This document shows, one piece after another, positions 8,936-17,582 of a stretch of DNA of 64,000 bases. Both the position numbers and the translations under genes were made by a program. The notes under the pieces were generated by a model, which made no database searches, was not told where the DNA came from, and worked only from the letters and a program-made list of their open reading frames with translations. Source of the DNA: Pseudomonas azotoformans (GTDB lineage Bacteria > Pseudomonadota > Gammaproteobacteria > Pseudomonadales > Pseudomonadaceae); the NCBI RefSeq assembly GCF_001579805.1, contig NZ_CP014546.1, forward strand, positions 2,046,001 to 2,110,000. Reading direction: 5' to 3'. How positions within the stretch are numbered: position 1 is the first letter of the stretch; each line of letters begins with the position of its first letter.

Positions 8936-10059
8936 TGCAACTGGCTTTTGTGCTGTACAAATATTTCCCCTTCGGTGGCCTGCAGCGCGACTTCATGCGC
9001 ATCGCCCTGGAGTGCCAGCAGCGCGGCCATCAGATTCGTGTCTACACGCTGATCTGGGAAGGCGACATCCCGCCCGGCTTTGAGGTGCTGGTGGCGCCGG
9101 TCAAGGCGTTCTTCAACCACCGGCGCAATGAGAAACTCAGCGCCTGGATGGCCGCCGACCTGGCCAAGCGCCCGGTGGACCGTCTGATTGGCTTCAATAA
9201 AATGCCTGGCCTGGATGTGTATTACGCCGCCGACGGCTGCTTTGAAGACAAGGCGCAAAACCTGCGCCACTCGCTGTACCGCTATTTTGGCCGCTACAAG
9301 CACTTTGCCGAGTACGAGCGCGCGGTGTTCGCCAAGGACGCCAAGACCGAAGTCTTGATGATTTCCGAAGTGCAGCAGCCGCTGTTCATCAAGCATTACG
9401 ACACACCGCTGGAACGCTTCCACCTGCTGCCGCCGGGCATTGCCCAGGACCGCCGCGCGCCGCCGAATGCGGCTGAAATCCGTGAAGGGTTCCGTAAGGA
9501 GTTCAACCTGGGCGCCGACGATTTGCTGCTGGTGCAGATCGGCTCGGGCTTCAAGACCAAGGGCGTTGACCGCAGCCTCAAAGCCGTTGCCGCGTTGCCG
9601 TCTGAGCTGAAAAAACGTACGCGCCTGTTTGTCATCGGCCAGGACGACCCCAAAGTATTCCAACTGCAAAGCGCTACGTTGGGGCTGGGGGACAATGTGC
9701 AGTTCCTCAAGGGCCGCAGCGATATCCCGCGTTTCCTGCTGGGTGCTGACCTGTTGATCCATCCGGCGTACAACGAAAACACCGGCACGGTATTGCTTGA
9801 AGCCCTGGTGGCCGGGCTTCCGGTGCTGGTCTCGGCCGTATGTGGTTATGCCCACTACATCGCTGAAGCCGACAGCGGCCTGGTGCTGGATGAGCCGTTC
9901 GAACAAGCGCAGCTCAACCAGTACCTGGCGAATATGCTCACTGACACTGCACAGCGCGCGGCCTGGAGCCGCAATGGTTTGGCCTTCGCTGAGACGGCCG
10001 ACCTTTACAGCATGCCGCAGCACGCTGCGGATGTGATCCTGGCGGAGCCAAAACGATGA
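8935..10059 (+). CDS. waaG: LPS core glucosyltransferase I
   Basis: GT4-family enzyme that transfers a hexose onto heptose II of the core; in Pseudomonas WaaG starts the outer core with a galactosamine residue. The 374-residue product has the N-terminal FVLYKYFPFGGLQRD acceptor-side motif characteristic of WaaG. The C-terminal retaining-GT motif E-x7-E is in NENTGTVLLEALVAG. The substrate is assigned from family and context. The start overlaps the waaC stop and the end overlaps the waaP start by 4 bp, so it sits in the middle of a translationally coupled operon. Confidence 0.95.
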   Translation: MQLAFVLYKYFPFGGLQRDFMRIALECQQRGHQIRVYTLIWEGDIPPGFEVLVAPVKAFFNHRRNEKLSAWMAADLAKRPVDRLIGFNKMPGLDVYYAADGCFEDKAQNLRHSLYRYFGRYKHFAEYERAVFAKDAKTEVLMISEVQQPLFIKHYDTPLERFHLLPPGIAQDRRAPPNAAEIREGFRKEFNLGADDLLLVQIGSGFKTKGVDRSLKAVAALPSELKKRTRLFVIGQDDPKVFQLQSATLGLGDNVQFLKGRSDIPRFLLGADLLIHPAYNENTGTVLLEALVAGLPVLVSAVCGYAHYIAEADSGLVLDEPFEQAQLNQYLANMLTDTAQRAAWSRNGLAFAETADLYSMPQHAADVILAEPKR

Positions 10060-10862
10060 AGTTGATTCTTGCCGAACCGTTCAAGACGTTATGGGCCGGG
10101 CTTGATGCCTTTGCCGAAGTCGAGAAGCTGCAAGGCGAAGTATTCCGCGAGCTGGCGGCGCGTCGCACGCTGCGTACCGTGGTGGAAGGCCGTCCGTACT
10201 TTGTGAAAATCCACCGTGGCATTGGCTGGGGCGAGATCTTCAAGAACCTGATCACCGCCAAGCTGCCGGTGCTGGGTGCGGGCCTTGAGTGGGCGGCGAT
10301 TCATCGCTTGCAGGAACTCGGCGTGCCCACCATGACCGGCGTCGCCTTCGGTGAAAAAGGCAGCAACCCGGCCGACCAGCACTCGTTCATCATCACAGAA
10401 GAGCTGGCGCCAACCCTCAGCCTGGAAGATGTGACGATCAATTGGGTGGCCGAGCCTCCGCCGCCTGCGTTGCGTCATGCGCTCACCCATGAACTGGCAC
10501 GCATGGTCGGCGACATGCACCGTGGCGGTGTGAACCACCGCGATTGCTACCTGTGCCACTTCCTGCTGGACACGGCCAAGCCCATCGATGCGAAGAACAT
10601 CAAGCTGTCGGTGATCGACCTGCACCGTGCCCAACTGCGCGCGCACTTGCCGTTGCGTTGGCGCGACAAGGACCTCTCCGCGCTGTACTACTCGGCGCTG
10701 GAAATTGGCCTGACCCGTCGCGACAAGCTGCGTTTCCTCAAGGGTTACTTCCGCCAGCCGCTGCGCCAGATCCTGGCCGAGCAATCGGCGTCGTTGAACC
10801 TGATGCAGCGCAAGGCCGACAAGCTGTATGCGCGCAAGCTACGTTACGGGGATGCGATCTGA
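10056..10862 (+). CDS. waaP: LPS core heptose (I) kinase
   Basis: Phosphorylates heptose I of the inner core. In Pseudomonas this phosphate is needed for outer-membrane integrity and LPS export (known for P. aeruginosa WaaP). The 268-residue protein has an atypical kinase fold: an ATP-binding Lys region (YFVKIHRG), the catalytic loop NHRDCYLCHFLL and a metal-binding Asp in VIDLHR. Overlaps waaG by 4 bp and the next gene by 1 bp. It is the first of four consecutive kinase-fold genes, a group that evidently shares the task of phosphorylating or otherwise processing core heptoses. Confidence 0.95.
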   Translation: MKLILAEPFKTLWAGLDAFAEVEKLQGEVFRELAARRTLRTVVEGRPYFVKIHRGIGWGEIFKNLITAKLPVLGAGLEWAAIHRLQELGVPTMTGVAFGEKGSNPADQHSFIITEELAPTLSLEDVTINWVAEPPPPALRHALTHELARMVGDMHRGGVNHRDCYLCHFLLDTAKPIDAKNIKLSVIDLHRAQLRAHLPLRWRDKDLSALYYSALEIGLTRRDKLRFLKGYFRQPLRQILAEQSASLNLMQRKADKLYARKLRYGDAI

Positions 10863-11596
10863 TGGCGGGTTGGAACCTGGAACCGGCCTACGCGAACCTG
10901 GCGGATGATTTTGGCAGTCTTGAAGCGGTATTCGCCCTGCAAGGCGAGCGCCTGACCCGTGACCCATTGTCGGAAGTGATCCGCGTAGAGCGTGGCGGGG
11001 TCAATTACTACGTCAAGCGCTACACCGGCGCCGGCAAGGGCCTGCGGCGTTACCTGGGCAAGCCTCGGGTCAAGTCCGAGTGGCAGAACCTCAAGCGCTT
11101 CGCCAAGTGGGGCATTCCCACTGCCGACGTGGTTGCCTGGGGCCTGGAGCGCAAAGGCCTGGCCTACGACCGTGGGGCGATGATCACCCGCGAGCTGCCG
11201 AGGACAGAAGACCTTTCGGTGCTCGCCGAGCGCAACGATGCGCGCCTGCGTGACCCCAAGTGGGTCAACGCGGTGAGCCGCCAGCTCGCCGAGTACACGC
11301 GCACCATGCACGATCATCGCTTTACCCATAATGATTTGAAGTGGCGCAACCTGCTGATCGATGACCAGGCCACCCTGTACCTGATCGATTGCCCCAATGG
11401 CGACTTCTGGCGCGGGTTCTGGCTCAAGTACCGCATCACCAAAGACCTGGCCTGCCTGGACAAGGTGGCCAAGTATCATCTGTCCGCCACCCAGCGCCTG
11501 CGTTTCTACATGCAGTACCGTCAGCGTCGGCACTTGAGTGCATCGGATAAAGAGCGGATTCGCCACGTGGTGAAGTTTTTCGAGGGACGCGAATGA
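10862..11596 (+). CDS. wapP: LPS core kinase WapP-like
   Basis: Predicted lipopolysaccharide kinase (Kdo/WaaP family), 244 residues, corresponding in position to P. aeruginosa PA5008. Visible motifs are YYVKRY (ATP-binding Lys), a complete catalytic loop THNDLKWRNLL, and IDCPNG in place of DFG. All residues needed for phosphotransfer appear present. The start is ATG at 10862, overlapping the waaP stop (TGATG); a longer open frame extends upstream inside waaP but is not the gene. The stop overlaps the next gene by 4 bp. Role: likely phosphorylation of an inner-core heptose, inferred from family and operon. Confidence 0.88.
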   Translation: MAGWNLEPAYANLADDFGSLEAVFALQGERLTRDPLSEVIRVERGGVNYYVKRYTGAGKGLRRYLGKPRVKSEWQNLKRFAKWGIPTADVVAWGLERKGLAYDRGAMITRELPRTEDLSVLAERNDARLRDPKWVNAVSRQLAEYTRTMHDHRFTHNDLKWRNLLIDDQATLYLIDCPNGDFWRGFWLKYRITKDLACLDKVAKYHLSATQRLRFYMQYRQRRHLSASDKERIRHVVKFFEGRE

Positions 11597-12345
11597 GTGA
11601 TTTCCTGGCGGCTGAAGACCGTGCGCTGCTGGCGCGCCACGGCCTGGCGACGTTCGACGCCTTGTGGGCCAAACAGCTGGACGCGGTGGATGAACCCAAT
11701 ACCAGCCGTGGTGGCTGGAGCAGCGTGTTCCGCCTCGAACTCGACGGCCAGGGTTATTACCTCAAGCGCCAGAGCAATTACCTGACGCGCAGCTTGCACC
11801 GTCCCTTTGGCGAACCGAGTTTTTCCCGCGAATTCCGCAATATCAGCCGTTACCGCAAGCTCGGCATTCCGGCCTTGCAAGCGGCGTTCTACGGCGAGCG
11901 TAAAGTCAACGGCGAACATCGCGCCATGTTGCTGACTCGCGCCCTGGACGGCTGGAATGACCTGGATTCGCTGCTGGAGCAATGGCCTTCATTGAGCGAT
12001 GCCCAGCACCACGCGATCTTGCTGGCCTGCGGTCAACTGGCGCGTCGGCTGCACAGCGTCGGCCAGGTGCATGGCTGTTTTTATCCCAAGCATATTTTCC
12101 TGCAGGCTACCGGCGACGGTTACGCCGCGCAGTTGATCGACCTGGAGAAAACCCGCCCGCTGCTGTTCGGCTGGCGTGATCGTGTCAAGGATCTGGAGCC
12201 GTTGTTGCGTCGCGCACCCCAATGGTCTGATGCGCAGGTGCGCCAACTGTTGGCGGCGTATCTGGCACTGCCTGCGGACAGTTCGTTGGTCGACACCTGG
12301 TTCCAGCGCCTGAGCGCCCGCCGTAGCCACAAGGAAAACCGTTGA
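11593..12345 (+). CDS. wapQ: LPS kinase-like protein (InaA family), WapQ-like
   Basis: 250 residues, corresponding to P. aeruginosa PA5007 (WapQ), a protein of the WaaP/InaA kinase-like superfamily linked to core heptose phosphorylation. An ATP-binding Lys (YYLKRQSNY) and a metal-binding Asp (LIDLEKTR) are visible. The catalytic loop reads HGCFYPKHIFL: compared with HRDCYLCH of WaaP the catalytic Asp is Cys. Either this family uses another base or it is a pseudokinase; this pattern is shared with InaA-type proteins. Overlaps both neighbours by 4 bp or less, so it is translationally coupled within the waaF operon. Confidence 0.82.
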   Translation: MSDFLAAEDRALLARHGLATFDALWAKQLDAVDEPNTSRGGWSSVFRLELDGQGYYLKRQSNYLTRSLHRPFGEPSFSREFRNISRYRKLGIPALQAAFYGERKVNGEHRAMLLTRALDGWNDLDSLLEQWPSLSDAQHHAILLACGQLARRLHSVGQVHGCFYPKHIFLQATGDGYAAQLIDLEKTRPLLFGWRDRVKDLEPLLRRAPQWSDAQVRQLLAAYLALPADSSLVDTWFQRLSARRSHKENR

Positions 12346-13787
12346 TGCGTTTGTCCGAGCTGAAAACCGCCGGCCGTTCCCCCGACTTGCCCCTGACCCT
12401 TGAACTGGCCGATGCGGCGGGCCCCGGCCAGTTGCAATTGCTGAGCCTGTTGCGCGTGCTGCCGGGCGAGCGCTACGTAGGCGCTGCCGTGTGGCGTGGG
12501 CGCCCCGTGCTGGCCAAGTTGCTGGTCGGCAGTAAGGCGGCGCGGCATTTTCAGCGTGAGCTTACGGGTGTGCGCCTGCTTGCCGAGCAAGGGCTGACCA
12601 CGCCGTTGTTGCTGGCCGATGGTTTGCAGGAAGGCGAGGGTGGCTGGTTGCTGTTTGAATTTATTGAAGGCGCCGAAAGCCTGGCTGACGCCTGGCATGC
12701 CGTCGAAGGTCTGCCGCCGCTGGCCGACGAGCAAACCGCGGTACTCGCCGAAGCGCTGGGCGCGATTGCGCAGATGCACACCCAGGGCCTGTGGCAGGAA
12801 GACCTGCACCTGGACAACCTGCTGCGCCAAGACGGCAAGCTGTACCTGATCGATGGCGCCGGGATTCGCGTGGAAGAGGCGGGCAAACCGCTGTCGCGCA
12901 ACCGCGTACTGGAAAACCTCGGCGTGTTTTTCGCTCAGTTGCCGAAGAACCTTGAGCCGTTTACCGAAGAGCTGTTGGTGTATTACCTGCTCGGCAACGG
13001 CGAACACGCCTTGCCGCTGGAAGCCCTGGAAAAACAGGTGCGCAAAGTCAGCGCCTGGCGCCTGAAGGACTTTCTCAACAAGGTCGGCCGCGAATGCACG
13101 CTGTTCAGCGTGCTGCGTGGGCCGTTTGCCCTGCGTGCCATCCGCCGCGAGGAAGAAGCTGCGATGCTGCCGGTGCTGGAACAGGCCGATGCGCTGCTCG
13201 ACCAGGGCCATCTGTTCAAGACCGGTGGTGCCGCCACGGTGGCCAAGGCAGAAGTGGCCGGTCGTGCGTTGGTGATCAAACGCTACAACATCAAGGGTTT
13301 CGCCCATTGGCTCAAGCGCTTCTGGCGCCCGAGCCGCGCCTGGCATTCCTGGCGCGAAGGCAATCGCCTGACCTTTCTTGGCATCGCCACGCCCAAGCCG
13401 CTGGCCGTGCTGGAAAAGCGTTTTTTCTGGCTGCGCAGCCGTGCCTACCTGGTGACCGAACTCATCACGGGGCCGGACATCATCGAGCGCTTTGCGCCCT
13501 ACGTTGAAAAAGGCAATGCGCCGGAAGATGAGCTGCTGGCCCTGGATCACCTGTTTGCCGAACTGATCCGCGAGCGCATCAGCCATGGTGATTTCAAAGG
13601 CCACAACCTGTTCTGGGACAAGGACCGCTGGTCGTTGATCGACCTGGACGCCATGCGCCAACACAGCTCCGCCGCGAGCTTCGCCCCGGCGTTTGCCAAG
13701 GACCGCGCGCGGTTTATGCGCAACTGGCCTGAAAGCAGCGCGTTGTATCAACTGATCGATCAGCGCCTGCCTAAACAGATCGCCTGA
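12345..13787 (+). CDS. Tandem double-kinase-domain LPS protein (PA5006-like)
   Basis: 480-residue protein with two kinase-like halves in one chain. The first carries a catalytic loop WQEDLHLDNLL and LIDGAG (about residues 145-172). The second carries SHGDFKGHNLFW and LIDLDAM (about residues 412-435). Both retain Asp and Asn at the catalytic positions. The start taken is ATG at 12345 overlapping the previous stop; a TTG 3 bp earlier is also possible. Last gene of the waaF operon; a hairpin overlaps its stop codon. It resembles PA5006 of P. aeruginosa, whose exact substrate I do not know; phosphorylation of LPS core sugars is inferred from family and position. Confidence 0.82.
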   Translation: MRLSELKTAGRSPDLPLTLELADAAGPGQLQLLSLLRVLPGERYVGAAVWRGRPVLAKLLVGSKAARHFQRELTGVRLLAEQGLTTPLLLADGLQEGEGGWLLFEFIEGAESLADAWHAVEGLPPLADEQTAVLAEALGAIAQMHTQGLWQEDLHLDNLLRQDGKLYLIDGAGIRVEEAGKPLSRNRVLENLGVFFAQLPKNLEPFTEELLVYYLLGNGEHALPLEALEKQVRKVSAWRLKDFLNKVGRECTLFSVLRGPFALRAIRREEEAAMLPVLEQADALLDQGHLFKTGGAATVAKAEVAGRALVIKRYNIKGFAHWLKRFWRPSRAWHSWREGNRLTFLGIATPKPLAVLEKRFFWLRSRAYLVTELITGPDIIERFAPYVEKGNAPEDELLALDHLFAELIRERISHGDFKGHNLFWDKDRWSLIDLDAMRQHSSAASFAPAFAKDRARFMRNWPESSALYQLIDQRLPKQIA

Positions 13788-13798
13788 TCCGTTTAGGC
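13769..13798. terminator. Hairpin overlapping the end of the core operon
   Basis: GCCTAAAC (13769-13776) pairs with GTTTAGGC (13791-13798), and an inner GATC/GATC continues the stem after one mismatch. It covers the stop codon of the upstream gene and lies just before the convergent stop of the lipoprotein gene. No U-run is seen on either side, so terminator function is uncertain. Confidence 0.4.
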
Positions 13799-13813
13799 CT
13801 CAGTTTGCCGGCG

Positions 13814-15202
13814 CTATTGCGCGTTGACCAGCGTGGTACGGGTTTTGTATTTGCCCTGGATAAAGTCCTGGCTGGCGAAGAAATACCCATAGTCCTGCAG
13901 GTACATGACCGTGCCGGTTGCCTGGTAGTTATCGCCAGCAGCCGTGCAATTGAGCTCTTTCGCGTTGCCACTCAGTGCCGAATTGACTTTGCTGGCCGGC
14001 AGTTCGCGTGCGACGACGCAGGTCGAATCACGGGAGAGCAGGCGGTCCTCTTCGGCGGTGTTGCGATTGCGCTCTTTCACCTTGAAGCCCAGCGTTGTGC
14101 CGACCGGCATGTGCTTCCAGTCGCCGGTGAAACTGAGTTGTTCAAGGTGGCTTGCGGCCGAGACGTTCAACCCGCGCAATTCAAATCCGCCTTGGAATGT
14201 CAGGCTGAACAATCCACGGAACGTCGTGATGTGGGCGGTCGAGAACTTAGTCACGCGGCGGGCTTTAAGTTGGTTTTCTGCAGCGCCGGGCTCAATGAAT
14301 ACGTCGGTTTGCAGGCTGGAGGAGCCCAGGTCGCGCTTCTCCACAAGGTGATGGAGTGACTGAGGGGCAGCGGGCATGCCCAGGGCAGAGATGGCCGCCG
14401 TTACCGTTGCGGGAACGGGCGGTGGTGTCAGGGTTTCCTGGACCTTGTCGCGTGCAACGGCGACCGGCAACTGCGCAACGGTTGACGAACATGCAGCTTT
14501 GAGCAGGGGCTGGCTTTCCGCCTCGGCGCTGCTGAAGGGCTGGTCAATGGGGACGGCGACGACGTTGCCGAAGGTGACCTTGTTGTTTTGGGTGAGGCTG
14601 AAAGCCGCCAGGGTGCGATAAGTCTGGCGATTGCAGTTGACCTCTAAATGGATACGCGTCTGGGCGTAGGGCATTTTCTTGAGTTTGTTGATCAGGATGA
14701 GCGGCTCATCGTAGGCGCCCCAGAACTCCACTTTCTCGCCCACGGTCTTGAGGCTGGCGCGGTCGATGAGCAACTGGCGTTGAGTCTCTGTCGTGCTGAC
14801 GAGACGCCAATCCGGGCGCGGCGTGCGGGCGCAAGCGTCGGTAAAGCTGGTGTTCTGTTGCAGTTCGCCAATCACTGCTGGCACCAGGTCGCGCATGACC
14901 GTGATGCGAGTAGGCTGGCCCTCGCGCCCTGGGGTGCCGGGGGCTTCTAGATACAGCAGGCTCCCGCTCGGAGTGGTGCAGGATGCCTGGATCTGCGCGA
15001 TATCCGGCACGGAGGTGTTGTTGGTCAGGGTGACGTGAACCTGGTAACTGAGGTCGTCGCCATCGCGCATGATCGAGTCGGCCAATAGCGGCTTCTTGAG
15101 CATGTCTTTATACGGGGCGTCGGCCTTGTCGCCGCTCTTCAGCCCTTGCGCGCCGCAACCACTGAGCAGGCCTAGGGCGACGATAACCGCGATGTGTTTC
15201 AT
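13814..15202 (-). CDS. Large predicted lipoprotein of unknown function
   Basis: I do not recognise this 462-residue protein. It begins with a lipoprotein signal, the lipobox LLSGC placing the acylated Cys at residue 16, so it is probably anchored in the outer membrane and faces the periplasm. The mature part is rich in Thr/Ser and predicted beta structure, contains several Cys residues that could form disulfides, and ends FIQGKYKTRTTLVNAQ without membrane segments. The start is ATG at 15202, preceded by AAGGA; a longer frame upstream lacks this. It lies 76 bp downstream of a TonB-dependent receptor on the same strand, so the two are probably co-transcribed and it may be an accessory surface lipoprotein. 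That link is inference. Confidence 0.75.
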   Translation of the reverse strand: MKHIAVIVALGLLSGCGAQGLKSGDKADAPYKDMLKKPLLADSIMRDGDDLSYQVHVTLTNNTSVPDIAQIQASCTTPSGSLLYLEAPGTPGREGQPTRITVMRDLVPAVIGELQQNTSFTDACARTPRPDWRLVSTTETQRQLLIDRASLKTVGEKVEFWGAYDEPLILINKLKKMPYAQTRIHLEVNCNRQTYRTLAAFSLTQNNKVTFGNVVAVPIDQPFSSAEAESQPLLKAACSSTVAQLPVAVARDKVQETLTPPPVPATVTAAISALGMPAAPQSLHHLVEKRDLGSSSLQTDVFIEPGAAENQLKARRVTKFSTAHITTFRGLFSLTFQGGFELRGLNVSAASHLEQLSFTGDWKHMPVGTTLGFKVKERNRNTAEEDRLLSRDSTCVVARELPASKVNSALSGNAKELNCTAAGDNYQATGTVMYLQDYGYFFASQDFIQGKYKTRTTLVNAQ

Positions 15203-15278
15203 GAGCGTTCCTTGCAGAGATGAGAGGTGATCAGGGCCTTTCGACCCGCCGCATCGCGTTTTGTGCGGGGCGCGCTGA

Positions 15279-17381
15279 TCAGAATTGATACTCCGCCCCT
15301 GCACCCGCATACCAGGAGCGCCCCGGCGCGGCCTCGTAATAGCGGTTGTTGCCATCGCCGACGATCACCGAGCCGACGTACTGGCGGTCGAGCAGGTTAT
15401 CCAGGCGCAGGGTCTGGTGGAAGGTCCAGTGTTCGACTTTCTGCTCAAAGCGCGCGCGCCAGTTGAACACGCTATAGGCCGGTGCGGCGTGTTGGCTGTT
15501 GGTGTCTTCGACGTAGACCTTGCTGCGGTACAGGCCTTCGATGGCGGTGCTGACCCAGTCTCGGGGTTTCCAGTTCAGCTCGGCGAACAGCGTGGTTTGC
15601 GGTACGCCGGGCAGGTAGTTGCCCTTGTCGACGGCAGTGTTGCCGCCGCTGACGAAGTCACTGTCATAGGTGGCTTGCAGGCGGGTGTAGGCGAGGTTGG
15701 TGCTCCAGTGTTCGCTGAGCTGGCTTTCGATGCCCAGTTCGAAGCCGCGGCGCAGGGTGCGGCCGGCGTTTTGATAAGTCGTACGGCCGCCGCTGGATTG
15801 CTGCACCACCAATTCGTCTTCGGTCGTGATCTGGAAGACGGCGGCGTTGATGCGCGTGTCCTGGCCGACGCGTGCTTTCAGGCCAACCTCATATTGCGTA
15901 CTGACCGAAGGCTTGAGCGCAAAATTGAAACCGTTTGAACTGCTGGAATAAGCCGATTCAGCTTGCGTCGGGGTTTCAAAGCCTTTGCCTGCGCTGACGT
16001 AGCCGTGCAAGTCAGGCGTGAACGCGTACATGACGCTGACTGACGGTGTGTTCTTCTGGTAAGTCTTGCTGCCGCTGTCGTTGCCGTCGCTGAGGAAGTG
16101 GTCGTCGACCTTCATTTCCATGGTGCTGTGGCGTAGCCCTGCTTGCAGCGTCCAGTCACCCAGTAACCAGTTGGCTTGCACGAATGGGTCAAGGCTGGTG
16201 GCGGTGTCGATTTCGTCGCGGCCAAGTGCGCCTTTCACGCCGTGAACGCCATTGACGGTGTTGGAATAGCCTTGGCGATCATCCTGGCTGCGGTCGTAGT
16301 CGAGCCCGGCGATCAGGGTCAGGTCGCCCGGGACGCTGGTGATGGGTTGCAACCAGTGGACGGAACCGCCGTAGAACTTGCGGTCGAACGCCACCACGCC
16401 GCCGCGTGCATTGGCGGGGTTGGTCACGCCACTGGCGAACTTGTCAGGGATCGACAGATACTGAATCACACTCCGCCGCCCCGTATAGGCATTCACCTGC
16501 AACGTCGCATCGCCGATGTATCGCTCGTAATTCAGGCCCAATTGCTGATGATCGATGCTTTTGCGCGTGTTGTAGGTCAGCGCATTGGCACTCACCGAGC
16601 GTGGATCGGCCTTGTACGCCGCCCAGGTCTGCCCCAGCGGATCCTGCGTGCCGTTCTGTTCCAGGCTGCTGTAGATCAGCGCGAGTTTGCTGTCGTCATC
16701 CGGTTGGAAGTTGAGCTTGGCGAAGGTCTGGTCGCGGCGCGCGCTGCTGTGGTCGCGGTAGCCGTTGGTGTCCATGCGTGAGGCGTCGAGCACAAAGCCT
16801 GCGCCATTTGTCGCGCCCTCGGCGGTCAGGTGGTTCTTGTTCAAGCCGTCGCTGCCCACCAGGGTCTCGGCGCCGATGCGTGGCGGGCCTTCGCCGTCGC
16901 GGGAGAACATCTGGATCACGCCGCCGGCGTTGCTGCCATACAGGGTGGCCGCCGGGCCGCGCAGGACTTCGATGCGCTCGGCGGTGTCGAGGTTGAACGT
17001 GGCGGCCTGGCCCTGGCCGTCTGGCGTGCTGGCAGGGATACCGTCGGCGATCAACTTGAGACCGCGTACGCCGAAGGCCGAGCGGGCGCCGAAGCCGCGG
17101 GAAGAAATCTGTAGGTCCTGGGCGTAGTTCTGGCGGTTCTGCACCACCAGGCCGGGCACGCGAGACAGGACCTCGGAGGCATTGATGCCCAGTTGGCCGT
17201 CGCTGATCTGCTCACGGCTGACGCCGTCGACCGAGTAGGGCAGGTCGAAGGTCGGGCTGGCGCTGCGGGAGCCGGTGACCACGCTGGGGTCCAGGATCAG
17301 CGGTGCGTCGTCAGCCCGCGCGGCATCACTCAAGGCGAGCAAACCGGGCAGCAACAAGGTGAAGCGGGCGAGGGTTTTCAT
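15279..17381 (-). CDS. TonB-dependent outer-membrane receptor
   Basis: 700-residue TonB-dependent transporter. It has a signal peptide (about residues 1-23, ending ARA-DD), a TonB-box-like ILDPSVVTGSR, a plug domain (ISSRGFGARSAFGVRGLKL, then RIEVLRGPAATLYGSNAGGVI) and a 22-strand barrel. The barrel ends in LRLDNLLDRQYVGS and a C-terminal Phe, as outer-membrane proteins do. The substrate cannot be read from sequence; ferric siderophores or other scarce ligands are usual for the family. No strong Fur box or ribosome binding site is evident upstream, only a TATACA -10-like element. Same strand as the downstream lipoprotein. This pair interrupts the LPS locus, where P. aeruginosa to my knowledge has none. 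Confidence 0.92.
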   Translation of the reverse strand: MKTLARFTLLLPGLLALSDAARADDAPLILDPSVVTGSRSASPTFDLPYSVDGVSREQISDGQLGINASEVLSRVPGLVVQNRQNYAQDLQISSRGFGARSAFGVRGLKLIADGIPASTPDGQGQAATFNLDTAERIEVLRGPAATLYGSNAGGVIQMFSRDGEGPPRIGAETLVGSDGLNKNHLTAEGATNGAGFVLDASRMDTNGYRDHSSARRDQTFAKLNFQPDDDSKLALIYSSLEQNGTQDPLGQTWAAYKADPRSVSANALTYNTRKSIDHQQLGLNYERYIGDATLQVNAYTGRRSVIQYLSIPDKFASGVTNPANARGGVVAFDRKFYGGSVHWLQPITSVPGDLTLIAGLDYDRSQDDRQGYSNTVNGVHGVKGALGRDEIDTATSLDPFVQANWLLGDWTLQAGLRHSTMEMKVDDHFLSDGNDSGSKTYQKNTPSVSVMYAFTPDLHGYVSAGKGFETPTQAESAYSSSSNGFNFALKPSVSTQYEVGLKARVGQDTRINAAVFQITTEDELVVQQSSGGRTTYQNAGRTLRRGFELGIESQLSEHWSTNLAYTRLQATYDSDFVSGGNTAVDKGNYLPGVPQTTLFAELNWKPRDWVSTAIEGLYRSKVYVEDTNSQHAAPAYSVFNWRARFEQKVEHWTFHQTLRLDNLLDRQYVGSVIVGDGNNRYYEAAPGRSWYAGAGAEYQF

Positions 17382-17582
17382 GGGTCAGCCAGAATCCGTG
17401 GCGCGTTGTATAGGAGGTAAACGCGCAAAGGGACGCGAGTTTAGTGACTTGGGCGAGATTTATCATTTAGGAATCGTCTTACGCTGCACATCGGAGGTGC
17501 CACCCTGGGACATCAGCCTTTGCGATGTTAGCGTGGCAGGCCTTGGTAACGACAATGGCCGATGGGTCAAAAGGAGGGGGTC

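Noticed and set aside
10544..10861. Longer frame of the wapP-like gene reaching into waaP
   Set aside because: waaP fully occupies this region and the ATG at 10862 overlapping its stop fits the coupling pattern of the whole operon.
15203..15278. Terminator between the TonB receptor and the lipoprotein gene
   Set aside because: Only an imperfect CCCGC/GCGGG stem is present, too weak to call; co-transcription seems more likely.
17440..17480. Possible Fur box upstream of the TonB-dependent receptor
   Set aside because: Only an AATGATAA core is present, about 10 of 19 matches to the Fur consensus by eye, and its spacing to any promoter is unclear.
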